Assembly (NCBI GenBank): GCA_030998225.1
Contig: JAPYXD010000723.1
Location: 23,019,501 to 23,083,500 of the forward strand
Reading direction: 5' to 3'
Length of the DNA: 64,000 nucleotides
Source: Diplolepis rosae
Lineage: Eukaryota; Arthropoda; Insecta; Hymenoptera; Diplolepididae
Every line of letters starts with the position of its first letter. Position 1 is the first letter of the stretch. The translations under genes and the position numbers were made by a program. Shown one piece after another: positions 53,976 through 64,000 of the stretch. The notes beneath the pieces were generated by a model. That model worked only from the letters and a program-made list of their open reading frames with translations. It made no database searches and was not told the DNA's origin.

Positions 53976-56900
53976 CTGAAATAAAATTTTTTTAAATTCA
54001 TCATAATAAATAAGCAAGTAAGTAAAGTCTTCTAAATCCTTTAATCATGTGATCCCATTCATAATCTCCACGCGATGAAAATATGTTATGCGTTTCAATC
54101 AATGAAACTCTAGAGTGCTTTTTATCTTAGCATTTAGCCAGATGAGACGATTAATTGTGAAAGGATGGATCCTAAACGAGGCGTACCATAAAATACAGTG
54201 CAAGAAGCGAAGGAGTCTATAAATCGTTGCAAATAAATGTTGCGTCACCGATATACGTTAAGTGTAACCAATTCCGGTTTATCGAACACGTCTGAATCCA
54301 AGATTGGTCATCGCTTATCGTCGCCTGGCCAATTCCCAATGTCGAACTTCTATGCAACCGAAACTTCCGTATAAAAGTTACTTTTACACTCAATCTGTGT
54401 TTAAAGTTTCCTATCATAACAACAAACAAAATCATCAACTAATTAGATATATTGCTATACTTTTGACTTTAGGTATTAAATTTCAATTACTCAATTCATA
54501 ATAAAAGAAACAACTTCCTTTTCTTAGGACAAAATGAATTTCATGAAAATTGTCTCATCTAAGAATTAAAATCAAAGATAATTTCATTAAAGTTCTGCAA
54601 TCAAATCAAATTCTAAAATAACTCTAGTCGAAGCTACAGTATAATTTGAGCTTCGACTCTACACGTCCCCCTTAAAAATTGATGCCATCTTAAGGTGCAA
54701 TTCCTTTTATCTTTTTTGATTTTATTTGCCTCGATGTGACGTGAAGAGAAGAATAAATGGCTATAGAGGCGAAAACCATAGGATAGTCTATAATTCATCA
54801 GAAGTAGTGGGAAGAGATACAGTAGACGAAAGACAGACACCCGAACGCTGTAAATCCGTCACTGAGATCACCAGGTGCTCATTACCGAGGAAACGTTTCT
54901 CTCGAGGAATTAAGTGCGGGAATTATGCCCTCGGATACAAGCGCATATAAATCCGGGCCAGCGATCGTCAGTCTATGTTGTGCGGGTGATGTACGGTTCT
55001 GACCCTGAGTGAAAAAGTGAGATTCCCCCCTCACCCTTCACCATAAGCTGCCGCTATTCGAGGCACCGTATCCCTTCCATCCTGTCCAAAGGACCCGAGA
55101 ATAATAGTCGAGGTGGGGGTGTAGGGCCTCGTATCCGGGTATCGTACGCTGAGCTTTGCTAAGGTAGATGAGAGTATTAAGAGTACAAATTTCCCACATT
55201 TCTGACGGTAGTGCATAAGAGGGCTTTGATAAACTACGTGGTTCCTTTAAAAGTGGGACGAGTCCGATGAAAGGCCAGGTTGAGGGATGTTCATTTCCTT
55301 CTAAGCCTTCTATGCTTGCAAAAATTGAGTTTTATATTTTGCTGGTGATGGATTTTGTGTGTTAAGATTGTTGAGCAATATATATTTTTCTTATTTAGGA
55401 ATTGCACGGATGGTGGATTTGGTTCGTTTAAAAAATTGGCACAAAATGTAGGTCTATTTGGTACTGTCGCATTATTATACCTTCTTTTTTATATCGAAAA
55501 TTTTTATACCCCACGGTAAGATACCCCTTCTATTAGCACTCAAGGCCTATATAATGTAGGACGCAGGGCCCGCTCCTTAGTTCTGGTCCTACCACTAAAG
55601 AAGTAACTACTGAGCTTCCTGAGCGAATGACTTAGTAATATTCTTAAAACTTATTTGTACGTTGTTACGCATAACGTTTTTTGAGGATCCTACCAAGATC
55701 CGCCAAGTTCTCGGTTTTCAAAATTCCACGGAATAGATTAATTAGAACCACGTAGAAAGGCAGACGGCACTGAGAAAAGAAACTGGAATCTACGGACCAG
55801 AAGCAAGTAAGAATCTTACGAGAATCTGTTAGGAAAGAACTCCGGACTTCACTACGGTAAGCCCGGTTAAAAAAAGTAAAAGGGAATCAGTATTTATCTG
55901 AATATAATTAGGCGCTGAACATAGTAGGCCCTATACGACGTAAATTCAGGTTAAAGAACATTCAAATTGGAATAAGTTCCGCAAACAGGCGGAAGAGATA
56001 TGTCACATAGACGGTAAGAACCCAAGAAGAATCGGAACAGGTTGACCAATGCACAGTGGGCCAGAATCTAAAAAACCTGGTTCAAAATCGAAGGCCTAAT
56101 CCAAAGCCTCATTAAACAATACTATTAAGGGTTTTCGAGGTCGCTGATTACAAATCTTTCATTGAATTTTCCGAAAACAAAATGGCGGATATTTTCATAA
56201 AAATTTCAATGACCAATGCTAAAAAAATCGCTACTGATGTTTTTAGAATCGCCAAATCCTAATTATATATTAAAATTCTGAAAAACATAACGATCGATTT
56301 AAAATGACCGATGAATTAAAAAAAAATGAAACGGCTTGTGCGTGAGAAATGAGTTTCGAGAGTATTTGAGGACGCTGATTTTGAAACTAATGTTATAAGG
56401 CCACAAAGCATATGTAATAATTGATTTGAAATTACAGATGCCTCTTTTGAAAATGCGCATGGTTCAGTTTAAAAAACATCTCGAGGGTTTTCGATGTAGC
56501 TGAACCCAATCAAAATGAAAATTATCAAGCAAGTTTTGTTTTATATACAAATGATTTATTTATTCTATGAAAATATCGAGCAGGAGCCTTCAAAATTAGA
56601 AATAATGTAACGAAATTAAAGATATTGGTTCAAATTTACTATCCCCGAAGAATGTTACAGATTGCCATTAAAAATCATATAGAATTATTTTTTTCCTCAT
56701 ATTATTTGATTCTAACATTTTAGTTTCCCATAGCTTCATTTACCAACTAATTTATTTGTTTGTTCTTTATTTTTCTGTTTTCGTTTATTGTTTATGCCGG
56801 TTTCACTGAGTCTTTATAATTTTCACGAGTCGATTATTCACATTTCTTATTTATATGATTATAAAATAATAGAAAACTTGTCTGAAAAATTTCACGATTT

Positions 56901-58814
56901 GAGTAAAATCCTATTCTGGAGTGTTATATTGTTTTTGATAGCAAAAAATGATGGATTTAAAATTGCAAATTACTCAAAAAAAAGGCGAAGCACTCACGTA
57001 CGTATTTTGAATAACTTTTCGAAAACGAATGAAGTCTGAGAGAGGACTGCACTATGGAGCAAGTTGCAGCCTAGCCGTGAGCCGAGTTCAGATAAGATGC
57101 GTCACCACGCGTCACATTTTATCGGAACGTTCGAACAAAAAATTCGATTTAAGAGCCGTATCTGCAGCTATCTGCAACTACATTTTTTTTGAATTTTACT
57201 CGGAAATGTTAGTACAACAGTTTTCGCGAAGAATCTAGATAGAACACTGCAGAACAATACACTTGGAGCCTTGGTAAAAAGTAATGTTTCACCATTCATC
57301 GAGGTGAATTATTCTACAATATCAACACCATTTATAAATAAATACGCAAACGATTTTCATTTTTCAACTACACTCCGGTATGACACATTAGTTAAAGCTG
57401 CAAAACTTGTTTCAAGAACTCGAATGGATGCGTAAGTCTTCATTAAACACGGTTTATGCTTACAAACGTTTGAGGCAGTTCCGAAAGCATACCCCTACGC
57501 GCAGAAGTAGTCAAGTTCGCACTGTGTTGCAAAGTCAACTCTCTGCGATAAAATTTTTCGGATTGAAAAGAAGAGGCACTAGGACCCTTAAGAACACTTA
57601 TTGACCCAAAAAATCTAAAAAAAATACTTTCTTTGACTTTTGGCCAAGTTTTTGCGATTCTGGCCCACTGTGCAACGCCCATAACCTGCATAGCAGCAAG
57701 TAGCTAACGCCCTTTAGAGAAAGTGTCAGCGGACTCCACAGAATCCAGAGACCCCGAATCTCAGCTGTTAGCAAAAGCGAAAAACCGTAAGCATTAAAAA
57801 AAATATAAAAATCTAAGCATTGTAACCATAGGACTTCAAGCGATCTCAGGCCATTGAGTATAAGTCCTCCTTACGTTTGTTGAACGGCGACTGTATTACA
57901 ATACAGGCGAGGCTAAGTAGTGGTGAGATCGGATCGACTATACTTCTGGTGTTCCAGAGCACTGGTCGTTCCTCAACAAAACAAATACACTACTATTAAA
58001 ATCTAAGGAATTGCAATAGGCGATTGCTTCGAATTTTACAGCATTTAAAGGCTGAAACATTTAATATTGTAAAGCGACACACCCACATGTTACGCAAACC
58101 ATCATCAAATAGGGAAAAAAGGTAAAAATCGGCACACCGGCGTTTGACAAACATCAAAACTGTACTTTATTCCAGACTGACTTAACAGACGATATCGACT
58201 CATCACTATCTTTATAAACCTTCTATTCGCCACAGCTCTAACGTCTAGAGTACAATCACCTGTCCGGGACCAGACCTCCTTCCTTACCACGGAAGAACTG
58301 TTAGGACAAATGATCGCCCAAATGGAATCTCTCACTATCTCTTTCAATATGCTTAACAAAGAAAACGACAACAGAATAGAGAAGATTTCTAAGCTGGCAA
58401 AGAAAGTAGGTTGGTCGGGAGAAGTGGAAACAGCTAGTACAACGACAGGAGGTTACCAATGACTCGTCGTCCAAAGAAGAGCAGGAAGATAAGTAAGCAG
58501 AAGAAAACTTACGAATTAGAAATGAGATCATCTACGCAGAGCCTAACGTACGATTCCCCGTCCCCTCAGCAACACACATCGTCAAGGAGGAAAAAATAAA
58601 TGCAAAAACCACGATCGAAACCAATTGTAAAATTAATAATTTTTTTACAATGAATTGGGAATTTTAAGTAGAGCAGTATCGTAGAAAAAATTTTCCCAAT
58701 TCTGGGTATGGACAATGAGATTGATTATTTAAAATGTACACGAAATGCACTCGAGTTTACACGTATACATAAAGTTTTCTTCAGTTTGAGTATAAATATG
58801 AACAGTGAACTCTA
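53976..58814. other. Gene-poor region upstream of tango
   Basis: No supported gene. About 54640-56100 is less AT-rich than its surroundings and contains short GC-rich hairpin-like words but no long frame with a known motif. A reverse frame at 57443-57691 and a plus frame at 58179-58461 (the latter Glu/Lys-rich with NKENDNRIEKISKLAKK, coiled-coil-like) have no known match. The real start of tango, if it lies here, was not recognised. Confidence 0.45.
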
Positions 58815-59098
58815 GATATTTTTTCAATTCATGATGCTGCATACTGGACTACTTCATTTTGAATTGCAAGCTATGAGATAAGTTTTTGAATTTCGTGATA
58901 ATTCTGAATTTAATTATTTCCTATATTCTAGTGTTCTGCAGAAGTTTTGAATTGATCTTTGAATTTATGGCACTGAAAAGGGCCCCCATATGTGGCCGAA
59001 ACGTTTGCCTTTCGTTCTTTTTGCGTATTTTCACATCTAATAGTGATATTTTTAATCAAATAAAAAAAGATGAAACTGACCTTATGCCAAAATAACAA
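58815..59098 (+). repeat. Penelope-like terminal repeat, copy C
   Basis: It contains TGATGCTGCATACTGGACT (inverted at 8899-8925) and CACTGAAAAGGGCCCCCATA then GTGGCCGAAACGTTTGCC (inverted at 8744-8784). The ribozyme-like core is CTGAAAA here instead of CTGAAGA, so the catalytic pattern is damaged in this copy. Confidence 0.55.
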
Positions 59099-59151
59099 GA
59101 AATTAACAAAAATTATATTTAATGTCTATTTATGTAAAGAGTTTTCCATCA

Positions 59152-60428
59152 GGGACATAACTATTTCGTATTTTTATATGAAAGCACCATTAAACTTTTT
59201 TAATAAACTGTCAATGTCAAAACGTTAGTTAAAGTCAACATTTTCATCATGGTAAAGTTCACGAACCAGCAAAGTTTGGAAATTATTAAAAATTACTACC
59301 GAAGTTCTGAGTCGGTGGTCGCAACTATAAGAGCGTTTACTCCAATTTTCGGCCGTAATAATCGTCTCACCCGACAGGCTGTGCGTGCTATAGTGGATAA
59401 ATTCGAGACCAAATTTACATTATTGTACGTTCCGGTGCCATAAAGACGTCGTATTGCTCGAAGCGAAGAAATAATCGCAGCCGTAGTGCATCGATTCAAA
59501 ATGAGCCAAATTTTAGTCGATTCCACGTCGTTCTCAAGAATTGGGCATCGCTCAAACGACACTGTGGCGAATTATGCGAAAAGATCTTGGCCTACATGCA
59601 TTCAAAATTAAATTGACTCAAGAACTAAAGCCACTTGATCATTTGAAACGCCGAAACTTCTCCAATTGTGCTCTAGCAAAGCTTGAAGAAAATTAAGAAT
59701 TTCATCGAAAAATCATCTTCAGCGATGAAGCTCATTTCTGGCTCAATGGCTTTGTTAATAAGCAAAATATGCGTTATTGGTCAGCAACAAACCCAAATTT
59801 ACTTTTTGAGACACCGTTGCATCCGCAAAAAGTGACTGTTTGGTGCGGTTTTCATGCCGGGGGTGTGATTGGGCCGTATTTTTTCGTGGTTGAAAACGAC
59901 CGCCATGTTACCGTCAATCGAGCGCGCTATCGTGCTATGTTGGAAGATTATGTGTGGCCAGAATTGGATGAACTTGACATGAACGATATGTGGTTTCAAC
60001 AAGACGGTACCACTAGCCACACAGCACGCGTCACAATCGATTTTTTGAAAGGCAAATTCGATGAACGTGTTATCTCGAGAAATGGTCCGGTCGAATGGCC
60101 GCCTCGTTCATGCAATCTAACGCCATTGGATTTCTTCTTATGGGTCCATATCAAGTCACTGGTCTATTCCAGCAAGCCAGCAACTTTAGACGACCTGAAA
60201 GACAACATCCAACGCGAAATTGCCAATGTTCCGGTCGAAATGTGTGCCAGAGTGGTGCGAAATTGGGTCCAAAGAATCGACCGCTGTAAACGGGCTCGTG
60301 GTGGTCATATGACCGATATCGAATTTCATTCATAAAATATAATGCTTGCACTACACCCACAATAAATTTGAACTCAATATTTTAAATATGTATGTGCTTT
60401 ATTCATAGATAAAATTGTTATGTCCCTA
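59152..60428 (+). mobile_element. Mariner-type element, full length but dead
   Basis: Ends AGGGACATAAC (59152) and GTTATGTCCCT (to 60427) form terminal inverted repeats about 1.28 kb apart, the usual mariner length. The TA duplication is not clear on the left side. The transposase frame inside is broken. Confidence 0.75.
59249..60335 (+). pseudogene. Mariner-type transposase, frame-broken
   Basis: It starts MVKFTNQQSLEIIKNYY, the N-terminal helix-turn-helix region, which ends at a TAA at 59441-59443. The middle is shifted and interrupted by a TAA near 59693. The catalytic region is readable: IIFSDEAHFWLNGFVN, MWFQQDGTTSHTARV and RSCNLTPLDFFLWVH. The third catalytic Asp (D of SCDLTP in the relative at 41354) is Asn here, so even the catalytic triad is damaged. 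The last 188 codons (59769-60335) are open and end GGHMTDIEFHS, as in related elements (GGHLSEIVFHK). Confidence 0.85.
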
Positions 60429-60484
60429 TTGGAAATCTCTTTGTATTGTGTGGTGACGTAATTTTTGACGATAATGTGTGGATC

Positions 60485-60640
60485 GGAGTCGGTCAGAATC
60501 TAATGATTATCAGTGAAATTTGACTGATTCAAGCAGCTTAAAAGATGTTACTATAGATGGGTCAAGTTATGCTGATTACTTCAGTGAAAATCAACTGATT
60601 TGGCAGCTGAACTTAGAGATCAGTTTTTCCCGCGAGGGCA
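60485..60640. repeat. CAGTGA-type dispersed repeat, third copy
   Basis: Collinear with 1965-2130 over about 150 bp: TAATGATTATCAGTGAAAT, TTGACTGATT, AGCAGCTTAAAA, GCTGATTACTTCAGTGA and AACTGATTTGGCAG. It lies between the mariner and the copia remnant. Confidence 0.6.
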
Positions 60641-60647
60641 CGCTTAA

Positions 60648-60785
60648 ACAACGATGATGATGGGGATGGTCAAGAACCTCCAGGCAATCCTCCAGGAGGT
60701 GGATTGGGTGGAGGCAGAGGTGGCGATGGGAGGGGAGGAGGCGGAGGTGCTGGAGGAGGTAGAGGGCATGGTGCGCAGGACAAGT
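60648..60785 (+). other. Gly-rich coding-like fragment
   Basis: The frame beginning NDDDGDGQEPPGNPPGGG continues with GGGRGGDGRGGGGGAGGGRG and ends QDK-stop, about 45 residues directly before copia gag. It could be a fragment of a glycine-rich retroelement gag tail. It occupies the place where a copia 5' LTR and leader would be expected. Confidence 0.35.
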
Positions 60786-60844
60786 GAGAGAACAGTTAAA
60801 AGTGCAGTGTTTCGCAATACAGTGATTTTAAGTGAATAAATATA

Positions 60845-61741
60845 ATGGCAGAAAGTTCGGAATACAAGTGCTCCTTCGAGAAGCTCAACGGCGATAACTT
60901 CGCAGTTTGGAGTTATAAAATAGAGCTTATGCTGTTAGATCAAGATTTATGGGGCGCGATCGATGGAGACAAACCAGCTGCAATAGAAACTACCGCACTT
61001 TCAAAATGGAATAAAAAAGAAGGTAAAGCGCGGGTGAGAATTGGTCTTTCAGTCGAGGACGATCAATTGATTCACGTAAGGAGCGCCAAAACAGCAAAGC
61101 AGGCTTGGACAACTCTGAAGGAATATCATCAAAAGGCAACATTAACGTCAAAAGTGCTATTGTTAAAAAGATTGTGCCGTACAGTTCTTAGTGAGAATGG
61201 TGATATGGAGGCACATATTTCAGGCTTCTCGCATACAGTGAATCAGTTAACGGCTCTCGGAACTGAATTGGACGACAATCTATTGGCAGCTATGATGCTG
61301 GGAAGCCTTCCGGCATCATACGACACGCTCGTTACAGCTTTAGAAAGCTGGCCTGAAAAGGATATCACCTCGCAACTCATCAAAAGTAAGTTGATCGATG
61401 AATATAAGAGGCGCAAAGGGCAGAAGGATTTCAGAGAGAATCTCATGAGTAAAACAGCAATGAAAACCACGTACAGTAATAATAGTGGAAAGAAGAAGTA
61501 TAATAATAATAATAGCCGACAAGAGGGCAGAAGTTGCTATTTCTGCAAAAACACAGGCCACATTAAGCCAGACTGTATAAAATATAAAGCATGGAAAAGT
61601 AAGAACGGGAATCAAGCAAACGCAGTGAAGGAAGACTCAACGACTACAGGAGAAAAGTTATTTATAACTGTGGAATGTGTGTTTACTAAGCAGTACAGCA
61701 TACTTTTTGCAAAATCGATTGCCGACAAAAGCAACCGATAG
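60845..61741 (+). CDS. Copia-type gag with CCHC knuckle
   Basis: 298 codons starting MAESSEYKCSFEKLNGDNF, the typical Ty1/copia gag opening (a short N-term then W of AVWSYKIELML). The UBN2-type capsid domain spans about residues 50-190 with AKQAWTTLKEYHQKATL and AAMMLGSLPASYDTLVTA. The knuckle CYFCKNTGHIKPDC is at about residues 238-251. After it the frame enters the start of the protease region (KLFITVECVF) and stops just after a deletion that joins it, out of frame, to integrase sequence. Gag itself is intact. Confidence 0.85.
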   Translation: MAESSEYKCSFEKLNGDNFAVWSYKIELMLLDQDLWGAIDGDKPAAIETTALSKWNKKEGKARVRIGLSVEDDQLIHVRSAKTAKQAWTTLKEYHQKATLTSKVLLLKRLCRTVLSENGDMEAHISGFSHTVNQLTALGTELDDNLLAAMMLGSLPASYDTLVTALESWPEKDITSQLIKSKLIDEYKRRKGQKDFRENLMSKTAMKTTYSNNSGKKKYNNNNSRQEGRSCYFCKNTGHIKPDCIKYKAWKSKNGNQANAVKEDSTTTGEKLFITVECVFTKQYSILFAKSIADKSNR

Positions 61742-62270
61742 AACTCCGTATGAGTCATGGTACAAGGAAAAACCCATCGTTAAAAATCTCCACGTATTCG
61801 GATGCAAGGCGCTCGTGCATCTTCCAAAGGAACTCTGAAAGAAGTTGGATGAGAAATCAGCAGACCATATTTTTGTTGGCTATTCCGAAGAATCTAAGGC
61901 TTTCAGATTCATTAACGCGAAAACAGGAGCACTCAAGACAAGTCGCGATGCCACCTTCTTCGACGGAAACTTTAACGGAAATCTAATCAACGCAGAGACC
62001 AGCTCAGAAATAGAGTATGTTTTTCGTAAAACCGATACTCAAGAAGACCAAAATCAAGGAAGCGATAGCAAAGAATCAACGTATTCAAGTGCAGAAGACG
62101 AATCCCCAGGAACAAGCAATGAAGCGTAAGCAGAAGCAGAAGCAGAAGAGGGCAGCGACGCGCAAACAGAAGCAGTAAATGACGACGCGCCGACCAAAGC
62201 AATAAACGACGAATCACAAGCAAGAAAGGCCGCCGCGCGCACGTCAGCAAGGAGTAATAAAGGAGTCCCG
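61706..62270 (+). pseudogene. Copia integrase C-terminal remnant
   Basis: It reads TDRTPYESWYKEKPIVKNLH, VFGCKALVHLPKEL, TGA at 61836-61838, then DHIFVGYSEESKAFRF, the end of a copia integrase and the following variable linker. Protease, the integrase zinc finger and the catalytic core are all missing: a single deletion joins gag to this point. A charged Glu/Ala/Arg-rich linker follows with another stop near 62128. Confidence 0.8.
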
Positions 62271-62282
62271 CCGAATTATTAT

Positions 62283-63525
62283 ATGGCGAATTCAAAATTT
62301 GCAGCATTCTCACAAGACGATCCAAAAAGCAGGAGTGAAGCGTTATCAAGATCGGATAAAAATGACTGGCAAAGAGCAATGGATGAAGAGTATAACGCGC
62401 TACTACAAAATGAGACGTGGGAGATCGTGTCCACGCCAAACGATCGGAACATTGTCACCTGTAAATGGGTCTTTAAGACGAAAAAGGACGAAAACGGCGG
62501 ACTAGGAAGGTACAAAGCTAGGCTCGTCGCACGCAGCTTCTCTCAAAAGTTCGGTACAGATTATGACGAGATTTTCGCCCCCGTCATAAAACAGGCCACC
62601 TTCAAGCTACTACTCGCCATAGCAGGTAAACAAAAAAAAAATCAAAAGAGACGGGGAAAACGTCATATATGTAATTATACATGTTGACGATTTTTTAATA
62701 GCTTCTAAACAACTCTCAGCTATCGACAGCACAGCAGCATTTTTGTAGGAAAATTTCAAGTTAATTGATTTAGGATTTTTACAAAATTACCTAGGAGTAG
62801 AAGTCAAAAAGAACGAAGATGGTTTTTACTGCATAAAGCAAACGAAATACATCGAAGAAATTTTGGAGAGATTTGGCTTGCAAGATGCCAAGATATCACA
62901 CATACCACTTGACATTGGATATGTAAAAGCAACCGAAGCTCAGCCCTTAATGGAAAATCAAGAATTATATCAGCAATTAATTGGAGCACTGCTATATTTA
63001 GCAGTAAACACAAGACCGGACATCAGTCGATTGGACCGAGGCAAGAAGAATCGCTCGTTATCTAAAGGGCACAAAAGACTACGAGCTCGTACTCGGCGGA
63101 AACGGAAAAGAAGAATTGATCGGCTACGCAGATGCAGATTGGGCGGAAAATCGCAGTAATCGCAAATCAAACAGCGGTTATTTATTTCAATTCATGAACG
63201 CAACAATCAGTTGGGCATGTCGGAAACAAACATGCGTATCACTATCAGAAATTAATCAAGGATTTCATCGAGGACAAGCAAATCAACACCACAATTCTCG
63301 AAGATAATCAAAGCTGCTTAAAATGAATCGAAAGTAAAAAGAGTAGCCATCGCATAAAGCACATTGATACAAAGTACCATTTCATTAAAGATATCGAGAA
63401 TAGAAAACTCATCAATTTCTCTTACTGCCCCATCGAAGAAATGACAGCAGACATGTTAACAAAGACACTCAACAAGATAAAGCTGAAGTATTTTTTAGAA
63501 AAGAGCGGATTAAAGGCACGTAATT
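62283..63525 (+). pseudogene. Copia RT-RNase H remnant with internal deletions
   Basis: The RT N-terminus is present (WQRAMDEEYNALLQNETWEI, CKWVFKTKKDENG, YKARLVARSFSQKFG, DYDEIFAPVIK), then it jumps from LLLAIAGK to VIIHVDDFLIAS, so the usual AFLNG...YGLKQ region is missing. The VDD catalytic pair remains. After NYLGVEVKKNEDGFY and LIGALLYLAVNTRPDI there is a second jump to GYADADWAENRSNRKS (RNase H) and a third loss around the SEAEY motif. The C-terminus HIDTKYHFIKDI and EEMTADMLTKTL is present. Several stops and shifts; inactive. Confidence 0.9.
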
Positions 63526-63541
63526 GAACGCATATTATCGT

Positions 63542-63598
63542 TGAGGGAGGGTGTTAGTACAACGAAAATATGCATACAACTAGACAGACTATAGATAG
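63542..63598 (+). mobile_element. Copia polypurine tract and start of 3' LTR
   Basis: TGAGGGAGGG is directly followed by TGTTAGTACAACG at 63552, the usual copia 3' LTR beginning. The LTR is cut off after about 47 bp by Penelope-like sequence. Confidence 0.7.
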
Positions 63599-64000
63599 AG
63601 GCGCTTCAGCCCATCAGTCCCTTTTGACCTGGCTTTTATTGCCCTCAAGGAGAGGACAGCCCAACCCACGCAGAGGCTTGATAGTTCGAGAGTGACAATC
63701 GGCAAGTGCAGATCACGCCTACACATTTTCGGAAAAAATTTTGGTATTTCTTTCCCTTCTGAAAAACTCCACGTTAAACATCTAATTACAGACTTTGAAT
63801 CCAATATCCAAAAAACCAAAGAAGAAGACAGAAATGAAGCGAGACTTAAGTTTGTTAATTGCATAGGAAGTTTCTCTAATAAAAAACAACAACCCCTTAA
63901 TACCTTCCAAAAACAAGTATTAGAATTTTCGAAATCCACTAACACCTTTCTAAAAAACAACTCTCACATTTTGATTACGAAAGCAGACAAAGGAAACATA
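63599..64000 (+). CDS. Penelope-like element ORF, N-terminal part, runs off window
   Basis: The frame is open from the stop at 63596-63598 to the window end, 134 codons. It has VTIGKCRSRLHIFGK, LHVKHLITDFESNIQ, QKQVLEFSKSTNTFLK and finally HILITKADKGNI. The (I/L)TKADKGN motif marks the start of the RT domain of Penelope-like elements. No start codon is seen in the first part, so the 5' end is probably truncated at the copia junction. Function of the complete protein: RT plus a GIY-YIG endonuclease, both expected beyond the right edge. Confidence 0.8.

Noticed and set aside
54985..55015. Group II intron-like word GATGTACGGTTCTGA
   Set aside because: Only about 12 bases resemble the conserved stretch; no domain V helix or other intron domains were found, and insects lack such introns.
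55245..55285. Hammerhead-like word GGGACGAGTCCGATGAAAGGCC
   Set aside because: The core elements are in the wrong order (no CTGANGA followed by GAAA around a stem), so it was not called a ribozyme.
59296..59562. Reverse 88-codon frame in the mariner N-terminal region
   Set aside because: It is antisense to the recognisable transposase N-terminus and helix-turn-helix region.
61987..62439. 150-codon reverse frame with hydrophobic, Leu-rich sequence
   Set aside because: It is antisense to the Ala/Glu/Arg-rich copia linker and RT start; its Leu-richness mirrors GAA/AGA-rich sense codons.
63589..63960. 123-codon reverse frame at the right edge
   Set aside because: The plus strand encodes a Penelope-like protein with the LITKADKGN motif; the reverse frame is its shadow.

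Overview
The window is eukaryotic nuclear DNA, almost certainly from an insect: an AT-rich background, spliced genes with GT/AG introns, a recognisable tango (ARNT/HIF-1-beta) bHLH-PAS gene, and a dense load of arthropod-type transposons (mariner, hAT, copia, gypsy/errantivirus-like, R1-like LINE, Penelope-like, foldback and MITE families). The mix suits a repeat-rich insect, possibly a hymenopteran parasitoid or gall wasp, but that placement is an inference and no species-level marker was seen.

Layout. 1-7.2 kb: AT-rich intergenic DNA with a diverged CAGTGA-type repeat, a reverse-strand LTR element remnant (LTR, Leu-tRNA-like primer-binding site, gag fragment) and one THAP-domain exon. 7.26-15.27 kb: a giant foldback structure whose two arms are each interrupted, the left by a 3.04-kb insertion with a 4-bp target duplication (AAGT) and the right by a solo LTR (TTTG duplication). 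The 3.04-kb insertion holds the most unusual sequence in the window: a seven-copy array built on a TAGATGGCGCT motif, followed by six hairpins that keep one loop sequence while their stem arms change in a complementary way. 15.5-35.7 kb: nested retroelements. They comprise a reverse-strand gypsy gag-pol remnant, two inverted copies of an ORF1-only LINE, and an errantivirus-like env module followed by two accessory ORFs (a Cys-pair protein and a dsRNA-binding-domain plus zinc-knuckle protein), with LTRs, duplicated polypurine tracts and a second copy of the accessory module split by a DNA transposon. 35.7-45.5 kb: a large inverted repeat enclosing a broken hAT transposase, a broken mariner and two further palindromes, one nearly perfect over about 670 bp per arm. 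46.4-48.9 kb: two small convergent genes, one with a THAP domain, that appear to share a C-terminal domain. 48.97-53.98 kb: the tango gene on the reverse strand. 58.8-64 kb: Penelope-like terminal repeat, dead mariner, internally deleted copia, and the start of a Penelope-like reverse transcriptase running off the window.

Only tango and the two small THAP-associated genes look like possible host genes. Tango has ten well-formed exons, but one in-frame TGA lies in the PAS-B exon and no bHLH exon could be found in the intron where it belongs, so this locus is either mis-assembled/mis-sequenced or a young pseudogene. Everything else is best read as layers of mobile DNA inserted into one another; the order of events can often be read from target duplications and paralogous empty sites.
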